Below are positions 53,451 through 62,678 of a stretch of DNA of 64,000 nucleotides, in pieces. The translations under genes and the position numbers were made by a program. The DNA is from an uncultured beta proteobacterium (GTDB taxonomy: Bacteria; Pseudomonadota; Gammaproteobacteria; Burkholderiales; Burkholderiaceae_C). Below the pieces are notes generated by a model. That model did not search any database, was not told the DNA's origin, and worked only from the letters and a program-made list of their open reading frames with translations. Where the stretch lies: NCBI GenBank assembly GCA_903906695.1, contig CAIVLG010000034.1, positions 1 to 64,000 of the forward strand, given 5' to 3'. Positions within the stretch are counted from its first letter, which is position 1. The number at the start of each line of letters is the position of its first letter.

Positions 53451-54317
53451 ATGACGGCTGAAATCCTGCTTCAGACGCTCGCTTCGGGCGTGCTGATTGG
53501 GCTGATCTACGCGCTGGTGGCGATCGGCCTGACCATGATTTTCGGCGTCATGGACATCGTTAATTTTGCGCATGGCGAGTTTCTCATGCTCGGCATGTAC
53601 TCGACCTTCTGGCTGTTTTCGCTCTATGCGCTGGATCCGCTGGTCACGCTGCCCCTGACGATCATGATGTTGTTTGCGTTTGGTGTGCTGCTCTACAAGC
53701 TGGTGATCCGCCGCATCACCAATGCACCCATGCTGTCGCAGATATTTACCACCTTTGGCATCATGATCCTGCTGCGCGGTGTGGCCCAGTTTTTCTGGAA
53801 GTCCGATTTCCGCTCGATCGAGAATTCGTCGGTTAGCGGCACCGTCAAGCTGCTTGGTATCCAGCTTGGCAAGCCGCAGTTGGTGGCAGGCGTCGGTGCG
53901 ATCCTGGTGACGGGCCTGATTCATTATTTCCTGACCCGGACCCGGCTTGGCGCTGCGCTGGAGGCTACTGCGTCCGACAAGGAAGCAGCGCGTCTGATGG
54001 GCATTGATTCGGACAGGATGTTCTCGCTGGCTTGGGGAATTGCTGCGGCTTGCGCTGGGGCCGCCGGCGCATTGCTGGCGACATTCTTTCCGATCTTCCC
54101 GGACGTTGGCGCAAATTTCATCCTGATCGCGTTTGTGGTTGTCAACCTTGGCGGCTTCGGTAGCGTGACCGGCGCCTTCTGGGCCGGCATTCTGGTAGGC
54201 GTGATCGAGGTGATGGGCGGTTTGCTGCTGGGGCCACAGTACAAGACCGCGATTGTGCTGGTGCTGTTTCTGGGTGTGCTGATGTGGCGCCCGCAGGGCT
54301 TGATGGGCAAGGCCTGA
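53451..54317 (+). CDS. livH: ABC transporter permease, LivH type
   Basis: The protein has 288 residues and about eight membrane helices. The beginning LLQTLASGVLIGLIYALVAIG, then FGVMDIVNFAHGEFLMLGMY and GAALEATASDKEAARLMGID are the LivH hallmarks, the last being the cytoplasmic coupling helix. It forms the membrane channel with the LivM-type protein encoded five bases downstream. Confidence 0.93.
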   Translation: MTAEILLQTLASGVLIGLIYALVAIGLTMIFGVMDIVNFAHGEFLMLGMYSTFWLFSLYALDPLVTLPLTIMMLFAFGVLLYKLVIRRITNAPMLSQIFTTFGIMILLRGVAQFFWKSDFRSIENSSVSGTVKLLGIQLGKPQLVAGVGAILVTGLIHYFLTRTRLGAALEATASDKEAARLMGIDSDRMFSLAWGIAAACAGAAGALLATFFPIFPDVGANFILIAFVVVNLGGFGSVTGAFWAGILVGVIEVMGGLLLGPQYKTAIVLVLFLGVLMWRPQGLMGKA

Positions 54318-54322
54318 CCGTC

Positions 54323-55339
54323 ATGAAGAATTACCTGTTTGCCTTTGCCGTGCTGCTGGCAGCCGTGCTGTTGCCGACGGTGGTTGATTCGTCCCATTTG
54401 AATACTGCGATTCTGGTGCTCATGGCGGCGCAGGTTGGTGTGGCCTGGAATATGGTGGGTGGCTATGCCGGGCAGGTGTCGCTCGGGCATGCCGCCTTTT
54501 ACGGTCTGGGTGCGTATGCGTCAACCTTGTTGCTGGTCAAGTTCGGCGTCAATCCCTGGATTGGCGTCATTTCAGGCGGCACGATTGCGGCGTTCCTGAG
54601 TCTGGCGTTTGGCTGGTCGTGCTTTCGCCTCAAGGGTCATTACTTTGCCATGGCCACCATTGCGGTGGCCGAACTGGTGCAGATTTTCTTCACCGAATGG
54701 GAGTACGGCGGTGCCGCGGTGGGGCTCTATGTTCCCATGGACAAGCAGGGCTGGCTGTGGATGAACTTTGCCACCAAGCTGCCCTACTACTGGCTGGCCC
54801 TGGGCTTACTGTTGCTGACGCTCGCAGCCAACTGGTGGATAGAGCGCAGTTATCTCGGCTACTACTTTCGGGCCATCAAGGATGAACCGGATGCAGCGCG
54901 CAGTATCGGCATCAACATTGCACGCTACAAACAGATTGCGCTTTCGGTCAGCGCCTTCTTTACGGCCATCGGTGGCAGCCTGTATGCGCAGAAGGAACTT
55001 TATGTGGACCCCAACTCGGTACTGTCCACAGCGCTGTCAATCAAGATGGCGCTGGTGGCAATCCTCGGCGGTGTTGGCACGTTGCTCGGACCCGTCATCG
55101 GGGCGGTGGTACTGACCAGCATTGAAGAATTCACACGCATCTTTTTTGGTGCTACCGGACGCGGCACGGACGTCGTGATTTACGCCAGTCTGATCATCGT
55201 GATCGCTGTTTTTTACCCCACGGGCATCATTGGCTGGCTGCGCAGTTTCAGAGGGCGTCGCGCCGCGCGACTCGATGCCTCGCGTCAGATGGCGGCGCAC
55301 GAAGCCTCGCAGCAGGCTGCGAGCGGGGAGGCACCATGA
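54323..55339 (+). CDS. livM: ABC transporter permease, LivM type
   Basis: The protein has 338 residues and about nine membrane helices. Hallmarks are WNMVGGYAGQVSLGHAAFYGLGAY, FRLKGHYFAMATIAVAELVQ and YYFRAIKDEPDAARSIGIN (coupling helix). A charged Ala/Arg-rich tail follows the last helix. It overlaps the LivG-type gene by four bases. Confidence 0.93.
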   Translation: MKNYLFAFAVLLAAVLLPTVVDSSHLNTAILVLMAAQVGVAWNMVGGYAGQVSLGHAAFYGLGAYASTLLLVKFGVNPWIGVISGGTIAAFLSLAFGWSCFRLKGHYFAMATIAVAELVQIFFTEWEYGGAAVGLYVPMDKQGWLWMNFATKLPYYWLALGLLLLTLAANWWIERSYLGYYFRAIKDEPDAARSIGINIARYKQIALSVSAFFTAIGGSLYAQKELYVDPNSVLSTALSIKMALVAILGGVGTLLGPVIGAVVLTSIEEFTRIFFGATGRGTDVVIYASLIIVIAVFYPTGIIGWLRSFRGRRAARLDASRQMAAHEASQQAASGEAP

Positions 55340-56046
55340 GTCTGCTGGAGGTCAGGGACGTCAGCAAGCGATTCGGTGGTTTGACGGCTAACCAGGATGT
55401 TTCGTTCGACGTCGATGCCGGTCAGATCGTCGGTTTGATCGGCCCCAACGGCGCCGGCAAGACGACCTTGTTCAACTGTGTTGCCGGTTTTTTTGCGCCC
55501 GACTCGGGCAGCATTGTGCTGGAGGGACGAAATATCGCAGGAATGCCGCCCGAAGCGTGCGCCCGGGCCGGGGTTGCGCGCACCTTCCAGGTAGCGCGAA
55601 CCTTTGCCAGCATGACCGCGTGCGAAAACGTGATGACAGCCGCCATGCTGTTGCAGCACAGGGTTGCCATGGCCCGTGTGGCGGCGATGCAGTGGCTGGC
55701 GTTCGTCAATCTGGAGCGCTTTGCCGACAAGCCTGCGGCGAGCATGACCATCAGCGAACAGCGGCGTCTTGCCGTGGCGCGGGCGTTGGCGATAGAGCCG
55801 CGCATCCTGCTGATGGATGAGGTCATGGCGGGATTGAATCCGTCTGAAGTTCGCGAAGCCGTCAACGTTGTTTTGAAGATCCGCGACCTCGGCATCGCAT
55901 GTCTGATTGTGGAGCATGTGCTGGAGGGCATCATGCCGATAGCCGACAAGATCGTGGTGCTGGACCGTGGCATCAAGATCGCCGAAGGCACGCCGCAAGA
56001 GGTGTCGAATGATCCGCATGTGATCACGGCCTACCTGGGAGATTGA
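55336..56046 (+). CDS. livG: ABC transporter ATPase, LivG type
   Basis: The protein has 236 residues. Walker A is GPNGAGKTTLFN and Walker B is ILLMDEVMAGLN. The ABC signature deviates from LSGGQ and reads MTISEQRRLAVARAL, a variation seen in LivG-type ATPases. GVARTFQVARTFASMT is also typical. It powers the permease pair with the LivF-type protein. Confidence 0.92.
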   Translation: MSLLEVRDVSKRFGGLTANQDVSFDVDAGQIVGLIGPNGAGKTTLFNCVAGFFAPDSGSIVLEGRNIAGMPPEACARAGVARTFQVARTFASMTACENVMTAAMLLQHRVAMARVAAMQWLAFVNLERFADKPAASMTISEQRRLAVARALAIEPRILLMDEVMAGLNPSEVREAVNVVLKIRDLGIACLIVEHVLEGIMPIADKIVVLDRGIKIAEGTPQEVSNDPHVITAYLGD

Positions 56047-56753
56047 TGGTGCTCGAAATCTCCCACCTGAAAGTTTGCTACGACGACGTGCTGGCGGTTT
56101 CTGATGTCAGCTTGAGGGTGGACGCCGGAAAAATTGTGGCGCTGGTCGGCGGCAATGGCAATGGCAAGTCAACGACCTTGCGCGCTATCGCTGGTCTTAA
56201 TGCCGCTGCGGCTGGCAGCATTACTTTCAACGGTGAGGCGATTCACTGCATGCCTGCGCACCAGCGGGTTCCCCTGGGCTTGTCCCTGGTACCGGAGGGA
56301 AGACGTCTGTTTCCGCGCCTGACCGTGCAACGCAATCTGGAACTTGGCGCGTTCACACGCAGCGACCGGCATGAAGTAGCAAACAGTGTGGAACAGATGC
56401 TGGCTCTGTTTCCGATCCTGAGGGAGCGTGCGACCCAGTCGGCCGGTACCTTGAGCGGTGGTGAGCAGCAAATGCTGGCGATAGCGCGAGGACTGATGGC
56501 CAGACCCAAACTGCTGATGCTGGACGAGCCATCATGGGGCATCGCTCCCAAATTCGTGACCAAGGTGCTTGACGTGATCCAGCAGGTCAACGCCACCGGC
56601 GTCTCTGTTCTTCTGGTCGAACAGAACCTGCAAAAGGCGCTGAATATTGCGCACTACGGCTACGTCATCCAGACTGGCCGCATTGTCATGGAAGGCGCGG
56701 GGCAGACCTTGCTGCATGACGAGCGAATCAGGAAAGCGTACATGGGTCTTTAG
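56046..56753 (+). CDS. livF: ABC transporter ATPase, LivF type
   Basis: The protein has 235 residues. Walker A is [10 protein letters not shown], the signature is [15 protein letters not shown] and Walker B is [34 protein letters not shown] is typical for LivF. ATG overlaps the LivG stop by one base. The oxoprolinase gene begins five bases after its stop, so transport and enzyme are encoded on one transcript. Confidence 0.93.
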   Translation: MVLEISHLKVCYDDVLAVSDVSLRVDAGKIVALVGGNGNGKSTTLRAIAGLNAAAAGSITFNGEAIHCMPAHQRVPLGLSLVPEGRRLFPRLTVQRNLELGAFTRSDRHEVANSVEQMLALFPILRERATQSAGTLSGGEQQMLAIARGLMARPKLLMLDEPSWGIAPKFVTKVLDVIQQVNATGVSVLLVEQNLQKALNIAHYGYVIQTGRIVMEGAGQTLLHDERIRKAYMGL

Positions 56754-56758
56754 GGATC

Positions 56759-59700
56759 GTGCAAGAAACCAACAACACAATGGAACGAAAACGCTGGCAG
56801 TTCTGGATAGACCGGGGCGGCACTTTCACTGACGTGGTAGGGCGCCGCCCCGACGGCTCTCTGGTAACGCACAAGCTGCTGAGCGAGAACCCGGAGCAGT
56901 ACCGCGACGCTGCTGTGGCTGGCATCCGGCACCTGCTGGGTTTGCGCGCAGAGCAGGCGGTGACGCCGGAGCAGGTGGCTTGTGTGAAGATGGGAACGAC
57001 GGTGGCGACCAACGCGCTGTTGGAGCGCAAGGGCGAGCCGACGCTGCTGGTGACAACACGTGGTTTTCGGGATGCCCTGCGCATTGCGTACCAGAACCGT
57101 CCCCGTATTTTTGACCGCAACATCGTGCTGCCCGAGCTGCTGTACAGCGCGGTGGTCGAGGCGCGTGAGCGCTGTGGTGCGCATGGCGATGTGATTGAGC
57201 CGCTGGACGAGTCGCACCTGAAGACAGAACTGCTGGCGCAGTACCAGCGTGGTTTGCGTTCGGTGGCCATTGTGTTCATGCATGGCTACCGCTACACCGC
57301 ACACGAGATCGCGGCTCGGCGCATTGCGGCGGAAGTCGGCTTTACCCAGATCAGCACGTCGCACGAAACCAGCCCGATGATGAAACTCGTGAGCCGTGGC
57401 GACACCACCGTGGTTGACGCCTACCTGTCGCCGATTCTCAAACGCTACGTGCAGCAGGTAGCGCAGGAGATGCCGGGCGTGAAACTGTTCTTCATGCAGT
57501 CTTCTGGCGGCTTGACTGACGCCCACGCCTTTGCCGGCAAGGATGCGATTCTGAGCGGCCCGGCCGGCGGCATTGTCGGCATGGCGCGTACGGCGGCGAT
57601 GGCGGGCATTGAGAAGGTGATCGGCTTTGACATGGGCGGCACCTCGACCGATGTCTCGCATTACGCTGGCGAGTTCGAGCGTGAGTTTGAGACCCAGGTG
57701 GCCGGTGTGCGCATGCGCGCACCCATGATGAGCATTCACACGGTAGCCGCGGGCGGTGGTTCGATTCTGGCCTTTGACGGTTCGCGCTTTCGGGTTGGAC
57801 CGCAGAGCGCCGGGGCCAATCCGGGGCCGGCCAGCTACCGCCGCGGCGGACCGTTGGCGGTGACCGATGCCAATGTGATGGTGGGCAAGATTGTTCCGCG
57901 CTATTTCCCCAAAGTCTTTGGCACTGCGGCCAACGAAGCGCTGGACGGCGACGTGGTGCGTGAAAAGTTTGCGGCGTTGGCGGCGCAGACCGGGCGCGCA
58001 GCAGAGGAGGTGGCGGAAGGCTTTATCAGCATCGCGGTGCAGCAGATGGCCAACGCCATCAAGAAAATTTCGGTGGCGCGCGGCTATGACGTCACGCGTT
58101 ATACGCTGCAGTGTTTTGGCGGTGCTGGTGGACAGCACGCTTGCCTGGTGGCCGACGCGCTGGGCATGACGCGCGTATTTGTGCATCCGCTGGCCGGGGT
58201 TTTGTCGGCCTACGGCATGGGACTGGCAGACCAGAACGTGATCCGCGAACAATCGGTCGAACTGAAGCTCGGCGAGCAGGCGCTGCCGCAGATTGCCGCG
58301 CAGCTTGATCAACTGGCAGCGCAGGCACAAGACGAACTGTTGCGCCAGCAGGTGAGCCAGGGTGCGGTGGCTGTGCACCGGCGTGTGCATGTGCGCTACG
58401 AGGGCAGCGACGCCGCGCTGGTGGTGCCCTGTGCGCCGCTGGCCGGTGACTTGCCCGAGGCGGTTCTGGCTTCAATTCAAAGCGCCTTTGAAGCTGCGTA
58501 CCGGCAGCGTTTCTCTTTTCTGATGAAGGGCAAAGCGCTGGTGGTGGAAGCGGTGTCGGTCGAAGCGGTGGTGGCCGGCGATGCCCCGACCGAAACGCGT
58601 CAGCCGCTGTATGCTGCGCGTGACCTGCACGCTTGTGGCGCGGTGCGTGAGACCGTCGCCATGTACAGCGGCGGGCAGTGGGTGGACGCGGCGCTGCTGC
58701 TGCGCGAGGACCTGCGCCCCGGCGACGTCGTGATGGGGCCGGCCATCATCGCCGAGCAGAACGCAACCACGGTGATCGAACCCGGCTGGCAGGCCAGCGT
58801 GACCGAGCTGGATCACCTCTCGCTGCTGCGGCATGAAGCGCGCAGCGTGAAGTTTGCAGCCGGCACCAGCGTCGATCCGGTATTGCTGGAGGTCTTCAAC
58901 AACCTGTTCATGAACATTGCCGAACAGATGGGGCTGCAACTGCAGAACACGGCCTACTCGGTCAACATCAAGGAACGGCTGGATTTCAGTTGTGCGCTGT
59001 TTGATGCGGCCGGCAACCTGATTGCCAACGCTCCGCACATGCCAGTGCACCTTGGCTCCATGGGCGAGAGCATCAAGACCGTGATTCGTGAAAACGTTGG
59101 AACGATGCAGCCTGGTGACGTCTATGTACTGAACGACCCGTATCACGGCGGCACGCACCTGCCAGACATCACTGTGATCACGCCGGTGTACCTTGCCGAC
59201 AAGCCGACGTTTTATGTAGGCTCGCGCGGCCACCACGCCGACATTGGCGGCACGACGCCGGGATCGATGCCGCCGTTTTCCACGCGCATCGAAGAAGAAG
59301 GTGTACAGATCATCAACTTCAAGCTGGTGGACCGGGGCGTGCTGCAGGAGGCACAGATCATCGAACTGCTGCAGAGTGGTGAGTACCCATCACGCAATCC
59401 GCAGCAGAACCTGGCCGATTTGAAAGCACAGATTGCCGCCAATGAAAAGGGCGTGCAGGAACTGCGCAAGATGGTCGAGCATTTTGGCCTCGACATGGTG
59501 CAGGCCTACATGCGCCATGTACAGGACAACGCCGAGGAATCGGTGCGTCGCGTCATCACGCGACTGAAAGACGGCAGCTTCACCTTGCCGCTGGACAACG
59601 GCGCGCAGATCCAGGTGGCTATCCGTGTCAATGCAACTGAGCGCAGGGCCGTGATCGACTTCACCGGGACTTCCAGGCAGCAGAGCAACAATTTCAATGC

Positions 59701-60394
59701 GCCGACCGCCGTCTGCATGGCCGCCGTTTTGTATGTATTCAGGACGCTGGTGGATGACGACATTCCGCTCAATGCGGGTTGCCTCAAACCTCTGTCGGTG
59801 ATCATTCCCGAGGGCTGCATGCTCAATCCCAATCCACCGGCCTCGGTGGTCGCGGGCAATGTCGAAACGTCGAGCTGCATCACCAATGCGCTTTACGGCG
59901 CACTGGGCGAGATGGCGGCGAGCCAGTGCACCATGAACAACTTCACGTTTGGCAATGCACGCTACCAGTACTACGAGACGATTTCCGGCGGCTCCGGTGC
60001 GGGTGACGGTTTCAACGGCACCGACGTTGTGCAAACGCACATGACCAATTCACGTATGACCGACCCGGAGGTGCTGGAATTCCGCTTTCCGGTGCGGCTC
60101 GACAGTTATGAAATTCGCGCTGGTTCAGGTGGTGCAGGGCACTGGCATGGTGGCAATGGCGGTGTGCGCCGAGTCCGTTTTCTGGAGCCCATGACGGCCA
60201 GCATTCTCTCCAACGGTCGCGTTCATCCTTCCTTCGGCATGGCCGGTGGGGAAGCCGGGCTGCCGGGCATCAACCGGGTGCTGCGTGCAGACGGTCGAGT
60301 GGAGGAGTTGGCGCACATCGGGCAGGCTGAGATGCAGGTTGGCGATGTGTTTGAAATATGCACACCGGGTGGGGGTGGGTTTGGTACACCGTGA
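56759..60394 (+). CDS. 5-oxoprolinase/hydantoinase, fused HyuA-HyuB type
   Basis: The protein has 1211 residues and joins both subunits in one chain, as in eukaryotic OPLAH. The HyuA half (about 1-690) has the phosphate-binding [49 protein letters not shown] and [21 protein letters not shown]. The HyuB half (about 700-1205) has [37 protein letters not shown] and [10 protein letters not shown]. Such enzymes use ATP to open 5-oxoproline or hydantoin-type rings. AGGGA lies five bases before GTG 56759; ATG 56780 is an alternative. It closes an operon with a Liv-type importer and a DUF1445 protein, which supports a 5-oxoproline-like substrate. Confidence 0.9.
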   Translation: MQETNNTMERKRWQFWIDRGGTFTDVVGRRPDGSLVTHKLLSENPEQYRDAAVAGIRHLLGLRAEQAVTPEQVACVKMGTTVATNALLERKGEPTLLVTTRGFRDALRIAYQNRPRIFDRNIVLPELLYSAVVEARERCGAHGDVIEPLDESHLKTELLAQYQRGLRSVAIVFMHGYRYTAHEIAARRIAAEVGFTQISTSHETSPMMKLVSRGDTTVVDAYLSPILKRYVQQVAQEMPGVKLFFMQSSGGLTDAHAFAGKDAILSGPAGGIVGMARTAAMAGIEKVIGFDMGGTSTDVSHYAGEFEREFETQVAGVRMRAPMMSIHTVAAGGGSILAFDGSRFRVGPQSAGANPGPASYRRGGPLAVTDANVMVGKIVPRYFPKVFGTAANEALDGDVVREKFAALAAQTGRAAEEVAEGFISIAVQQMANAIKKISVARGYDVTRYTLQCFGGAGGQHACLVADALGMTRVFVHPLAGVLSAYGMGLADQNVIREQSVELKLGEQALPQIAAQLDQLAAQAQDELLRQQVSQGAVAVHRRVHVRYEGSDAALVVPCAPLAGDLPEAVLASIQSAFEAAYRQRFSFLMKGKALVVEAVSVEAVVAGDAPTETRQPLYAARDLHACGAVRETVAMYSGGQWVDAALLLREDLRPGDVVMGPAIIAEQNATTVIEPGWQASVTELDHLSLLRHEARSVKFAAGTSVDPVLLEVFNNLFMNIAEQMGLQLQNTAYSVNIKERLDFSCALFDAAGNLIANAPHMPVHLGSMGESIKTVIRENVGTMQPGDVYVLNDPYHGGTHLPDITVITPVYLADKPTFYVGSRGHHADIGGTTPGSMPPFSTRIEEEGVQIINFKLVDRGVLQEAQIIELLQSGEYPSRNPQQNLADLKAQIAANEKGVQELRKMVEHFGLDMVQAYMRHVQDNAEESVRRVITRLKDGSFTLPLDNGAQIQVAIRVNATERRAVIDFTGTSRQQSNNFNAPTAVCMAAVLYVFRTLVDDDIPLNAGCLKPLSVIIPEGCMLNPNPPASVVAGNVETSSCITNALYGALGEMAASQCTMNNFTFGNARYQYYETISGGSGAGDGFNGTDVVQTHMTNSRMTDPEVLEFRFPVRLDSYEIRAGSGGAGHWHGGNGGVRRVRFLEPMTASILSNGRVHPSFGMAGGEAGLPGINRVLRADGRVEELAHIGQAEMQVGDVFEICTPGGGGFGTP

Positions 60395-60830
60395 CCGTGG
60401 TGGCAGTGGCTTGGGCTGTGCCGGCGCCCTCATACTGCCAAACGCGCACAAATCGGTCGCCAACACAGCCCAAGCCACTGCGGCGGGTAGACCGTTCTGT
60501 CACGAATACCACTTGCTTGCCTATTGCTGCCGCATGAATTTCGGCTTTGAAGGGCTGCAGGGCAGCGAAAACCGCCTTTGGCGATCGTCAGCTTGCCGGA
60601 AATCCAATTTGAATGTTTGATGCCAGTTCCTCAAACGATCGGTCGCCTATATCGTGTCTCCCGCCAAATCGTTCAAATCTTCCTTGCTGCCCTTTCCGCA
60701 CAACACGGTGAATCCGATTGAACGGGAACCATAAAACATATTTCTATTAAGGGTATCTTCAGGTCTGCAAGCAAAGACCCTACCGATCGCAGACATTAGT
60801 TACCAATTATTTCAATCAATCAGGACTTGT
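60395..60830. other. 436-bp intergenic region without a gene
   Basis: No convincing coding frame was found on either strand. The first 90 bases hold a long inverted repeat (separate entry). The part from about 60600 to 60830 is visibly AT-richer and should contain the promoter of the IPTL-CTERM gene, but I see no clear -35/-10 pair. Confidence 0.6.
60403..60481. repeat. 18-bp perfect inverted repeat with 43-bp spacer
   Basis: GCAGTGGCTTGGGCTGTG (60403-60420) returns as its exact reverse complement at 60464-60481. It begins nine bases after the oxoprolinase stop. It could be a large terminator stem, a miniature mobile element end pair or the remains of duplicated sequence. There is no T-run after the right arm. 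Confidence 0.6.
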
Positions 60831-61541
60831 ATGCCGCAGATGGGCCGTTTTTGTTTGTCGCTCATTCTGGCTATGACGCTTTGTTCATCTGCATTGGCCC
60901 AAGTCAACGTCCCCGCAGGCGGCAGCATCAACGTCCCCGCCGGCGGCTCCATGAACCTGGGATGCGTTCCCCTCAATGTGCAGGGTGCCTTCAACGTCAA
61001 CTCCGGCCAGGTATCCAATACCGGCAACGTCAGTATTGGCTCAGGTGGCAACCTCAATGGTGGTCAAGGCATCCTGAGCGTGAGCGGCAACTGGAACAAC
61101 AGCGGAACCTTTGTTGCCGGGACCGGCACCGTCGTCTTTACTGACGGCTGCGCTTCTGGACCGATCCAGTTCACTGGCACAACCCAGTTCAATAACCTCA
61201 CATTGAGCAGCAACACAGGCCGAAACTTCATCTTTCCACCAGGCAGCGTGGTCATCATCACCGGCACCTTGACCCTGCAGGGAACACCTGGGCAACCCAT
61301 CAATTTGCTTACTGCTGGGGGGCAGACCACCTTTGTCATGGCGCCCGGAGCGCAACTGGTGTCGAACAATGCAATCGGGTTCTATGTGGATCAGAACGGC
61401 AACGTGATCATTGGCCCCCCGTCGATTCCCACACTGAACGAGTACGGACTCATCCTCCTGTCGCTGCTGATGGCAGGCACTGTGCTGTGGCGCGGTCGCA
61501 GCGGAACCTTTGGCGCAAAGCGCAAGAACCAACACGACTAA
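60831..61541 (+). CDS. IPTL-CTERM sorting-domain protein
   Basis: The protein has 236 residues. A signal peptide (to about residue 24, ending SALA) is followed by a doubled NVPAGGS motif and a Gly/Asn/Thr-rich body that looks like a beta-solenoid (VSNTGNVSIGSGGNLNGGQ, TGTTQFNNLTLSSNTGRNF). The end is an IPTL-CTERM tail: IPTLNEYGLILLSLLMAGTV, a membrane helix and a basic cluster RGRSGTFGAKRKN. Such tails are thought to direct processing by an exosortase-type enzyme and surface display. The collagen-like gene follows after 15 bp. ATG 60831 follows AGGA; ATG 60840 is an alternative. Confidence 0.82.
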   Translation: MPQMGRFCLSLILAMTLCSSALAQVNVPAGGSINVPAGGSMNLGCVPLNVQGAFNVNSGQVSNTGNVSIGSGGNLNGGQGILSVSGNWNNSGTFVAGTGTVVFTDGCASGPIQFTGTTQFNNLTLSSNTGRNFIFPPGSVVIITGTLTLQGTPGQPINLLTAGGQTTFVMAPGAQLVSNNAIGFYVDQNGNVIIGPPSIPTLNEYGLILLSLLMAGTVLWRGRSGTFGAKRKNQHD

Positions 61542-61556
61542 ACGGAGTCATCCACC

Positions 61557-62450
61557 ATGCGCCATTCATTTCGACCCAAGCGCCTTGTAGCAGCACTATG
61601 GACAGCCTTTGCGCTACACGCACCCGTGATCTATGCGGCCGACATCACGAACATCCCACCCAGTGGCGGCGGCTTCGTGGTCAAGGACAACACCGGGCAG
61701 ACAGATCGGCTGCGGGTGCAGGAGACCGGGGTGGTGACCATCCCCGGACTGCCTACGGGCACAGCGAGCAATACCGTAACCTGCTTTGACAGTGTCACTG
61801 GGCGATTGGGTCCGTGCGCGCCAGGTGTGGCTGCAGGGCCGACCGGAGCAACAGGCGCAGTGGGTGCAACCGGCGCCACAGGGGCGCTCGGGGCAACAGG
61901 CGCAGTGGGTGCAACCGGCGCCACAGGGGCGCTCGGGGCAACAGGCGCAGTGGGTGCAACCGGCGCCACAGGGGCGCTCGGGGCAACAGGCGCAGTGGGT
62001 GCAACCGGCGCTACAGGTGATACGGGAGCAACCGGTGCTACCGGTTTTGTGTCCAGCAATTTCTTTCAGTGGAACGCGAGCATAAATGCTGTTGGCGCCA
62101 CCGGCACAGGCACAGCGTACTATCATCCTCAAGGCGTAAACCTGGCGGGCAAGGTTGCGCTGGACAACAGCGTGGTTGCCATTGCGCCGACAGGTTGCAC
62201 CATGACTCAGCTAAACGTGGGCCGTTTTAGTTCTGGTCCCACCGACATTGTCGAGACATTTACTGTCTTCCAAAATTCTGCCAGAACACAGATGTCCTGC
62301 GGTTTTCAGAATCTTCCTGCCGTCTACCGGATCGGCTGCTCCGATACTCAACACTCCTTTCCCGTTGCAGCCGGTGACCAGATTTCAATTGAGTTGACCA
62401 ATGGCGATGGCGATTCCGCTCTCATTGGCGTCAGCCTCCGATGTGAATAG
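61557..62450 (+). CDS. Collagen-like Gly-X-Y repeat surface protein
   Basis: The protein has 297 residues. A signal peptide (to about 30, ending VIYA) precedes a short beta-rich domain ([19 protein letters not shown]). Residues about 93-163 form an uninterrupted Gly-X-Y tract of the [15 protein letters not shown] type. The C-terminal domain of about 130 residues (from [20 protein letters not shown]) has three Cys and a beta-sandwich look. Bacterial collagen-like proteins form trimers at the cell surface, with roles in adhesion or matrix. Part of the tract is encoded by exact 45-bp repeats, so its length may vary between strains. Confidence 0.82.
   Translation: MRHSFRPKRLVAALWTAFALHAPVIYAADITNIPPSGGGFVVKDNTGQTDRLRVQETGVVTIPGLPTGTASNTVTCFDSVTGRLGPCAPGVAAGPTGATGAVGATGATGALGATGAVGATGATGALGATGAVGATGATGALGATGAVGATGATGDTGATGATGFVSSNFFQWNASINAVGATGTGTAYYHPQGVNLAGKVALDNSVVAIAPTGCTMTQLNVGRFSSGPTDIVETFTVFQNSARTQMSCGFQNLPAVYRIGCSDTQHSFPVAAGDQISIELTNGDGDSALIGVSLRCE
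61848..62017 (+). repeat. 45-bp tandem repeats in the collagen-like gene
   Basis: Three identical 45-base units start at 61848, 61893 and 61938 and a fourth partial, slightly changed unit at 61983. Each unit encodes 15 residues (five Gly-X-Y triplets). The unit length is a multiple of three, so gain or loss of copies keeps the frame and the triplet pattern. Confidence 0.92.
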
Positions 62451-62678
62451 GACTTGTCGCAATTTGGAAGATCCAGGAAAGTGTCTTGACGACGACTTAA
62501 CGAAGGCGCTGGCTTACTCTAGCATCACCAGTCAAAGCCACTGCCAAATGGTGAAGACTGTGGCGCGCTTCAGCGGGCAAGCCTGTCCACGCGGGAGGAT
62601 CGGGATAAGACAGCGAGAATAGGCGCTGCGGGTCAATCGAATCACTCCGGAAACAAGGTCGTGCTGGATACTACCGCC

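Noticed and set aside
56750-58390. Open frame of 546 codons on the minus strand opposite the oxoprolinase gene
   Set aside because: The plus strand encodes conserved HyuA motifs throughout; the minus translation has no family features.
61848-62017. CRISPR-like array
   Set aside because: The 45-bp units are contiguous without spacers and are in-frame coding repeats.
61631-62059. Minus-strand frame with regular Pro-Val-Ala-Pro repeats
   Set aside because: It only mirrors the Gly-X-Y repeat DNA of the collagen-like gene; there is no signal peptide or ribosome-binding site.
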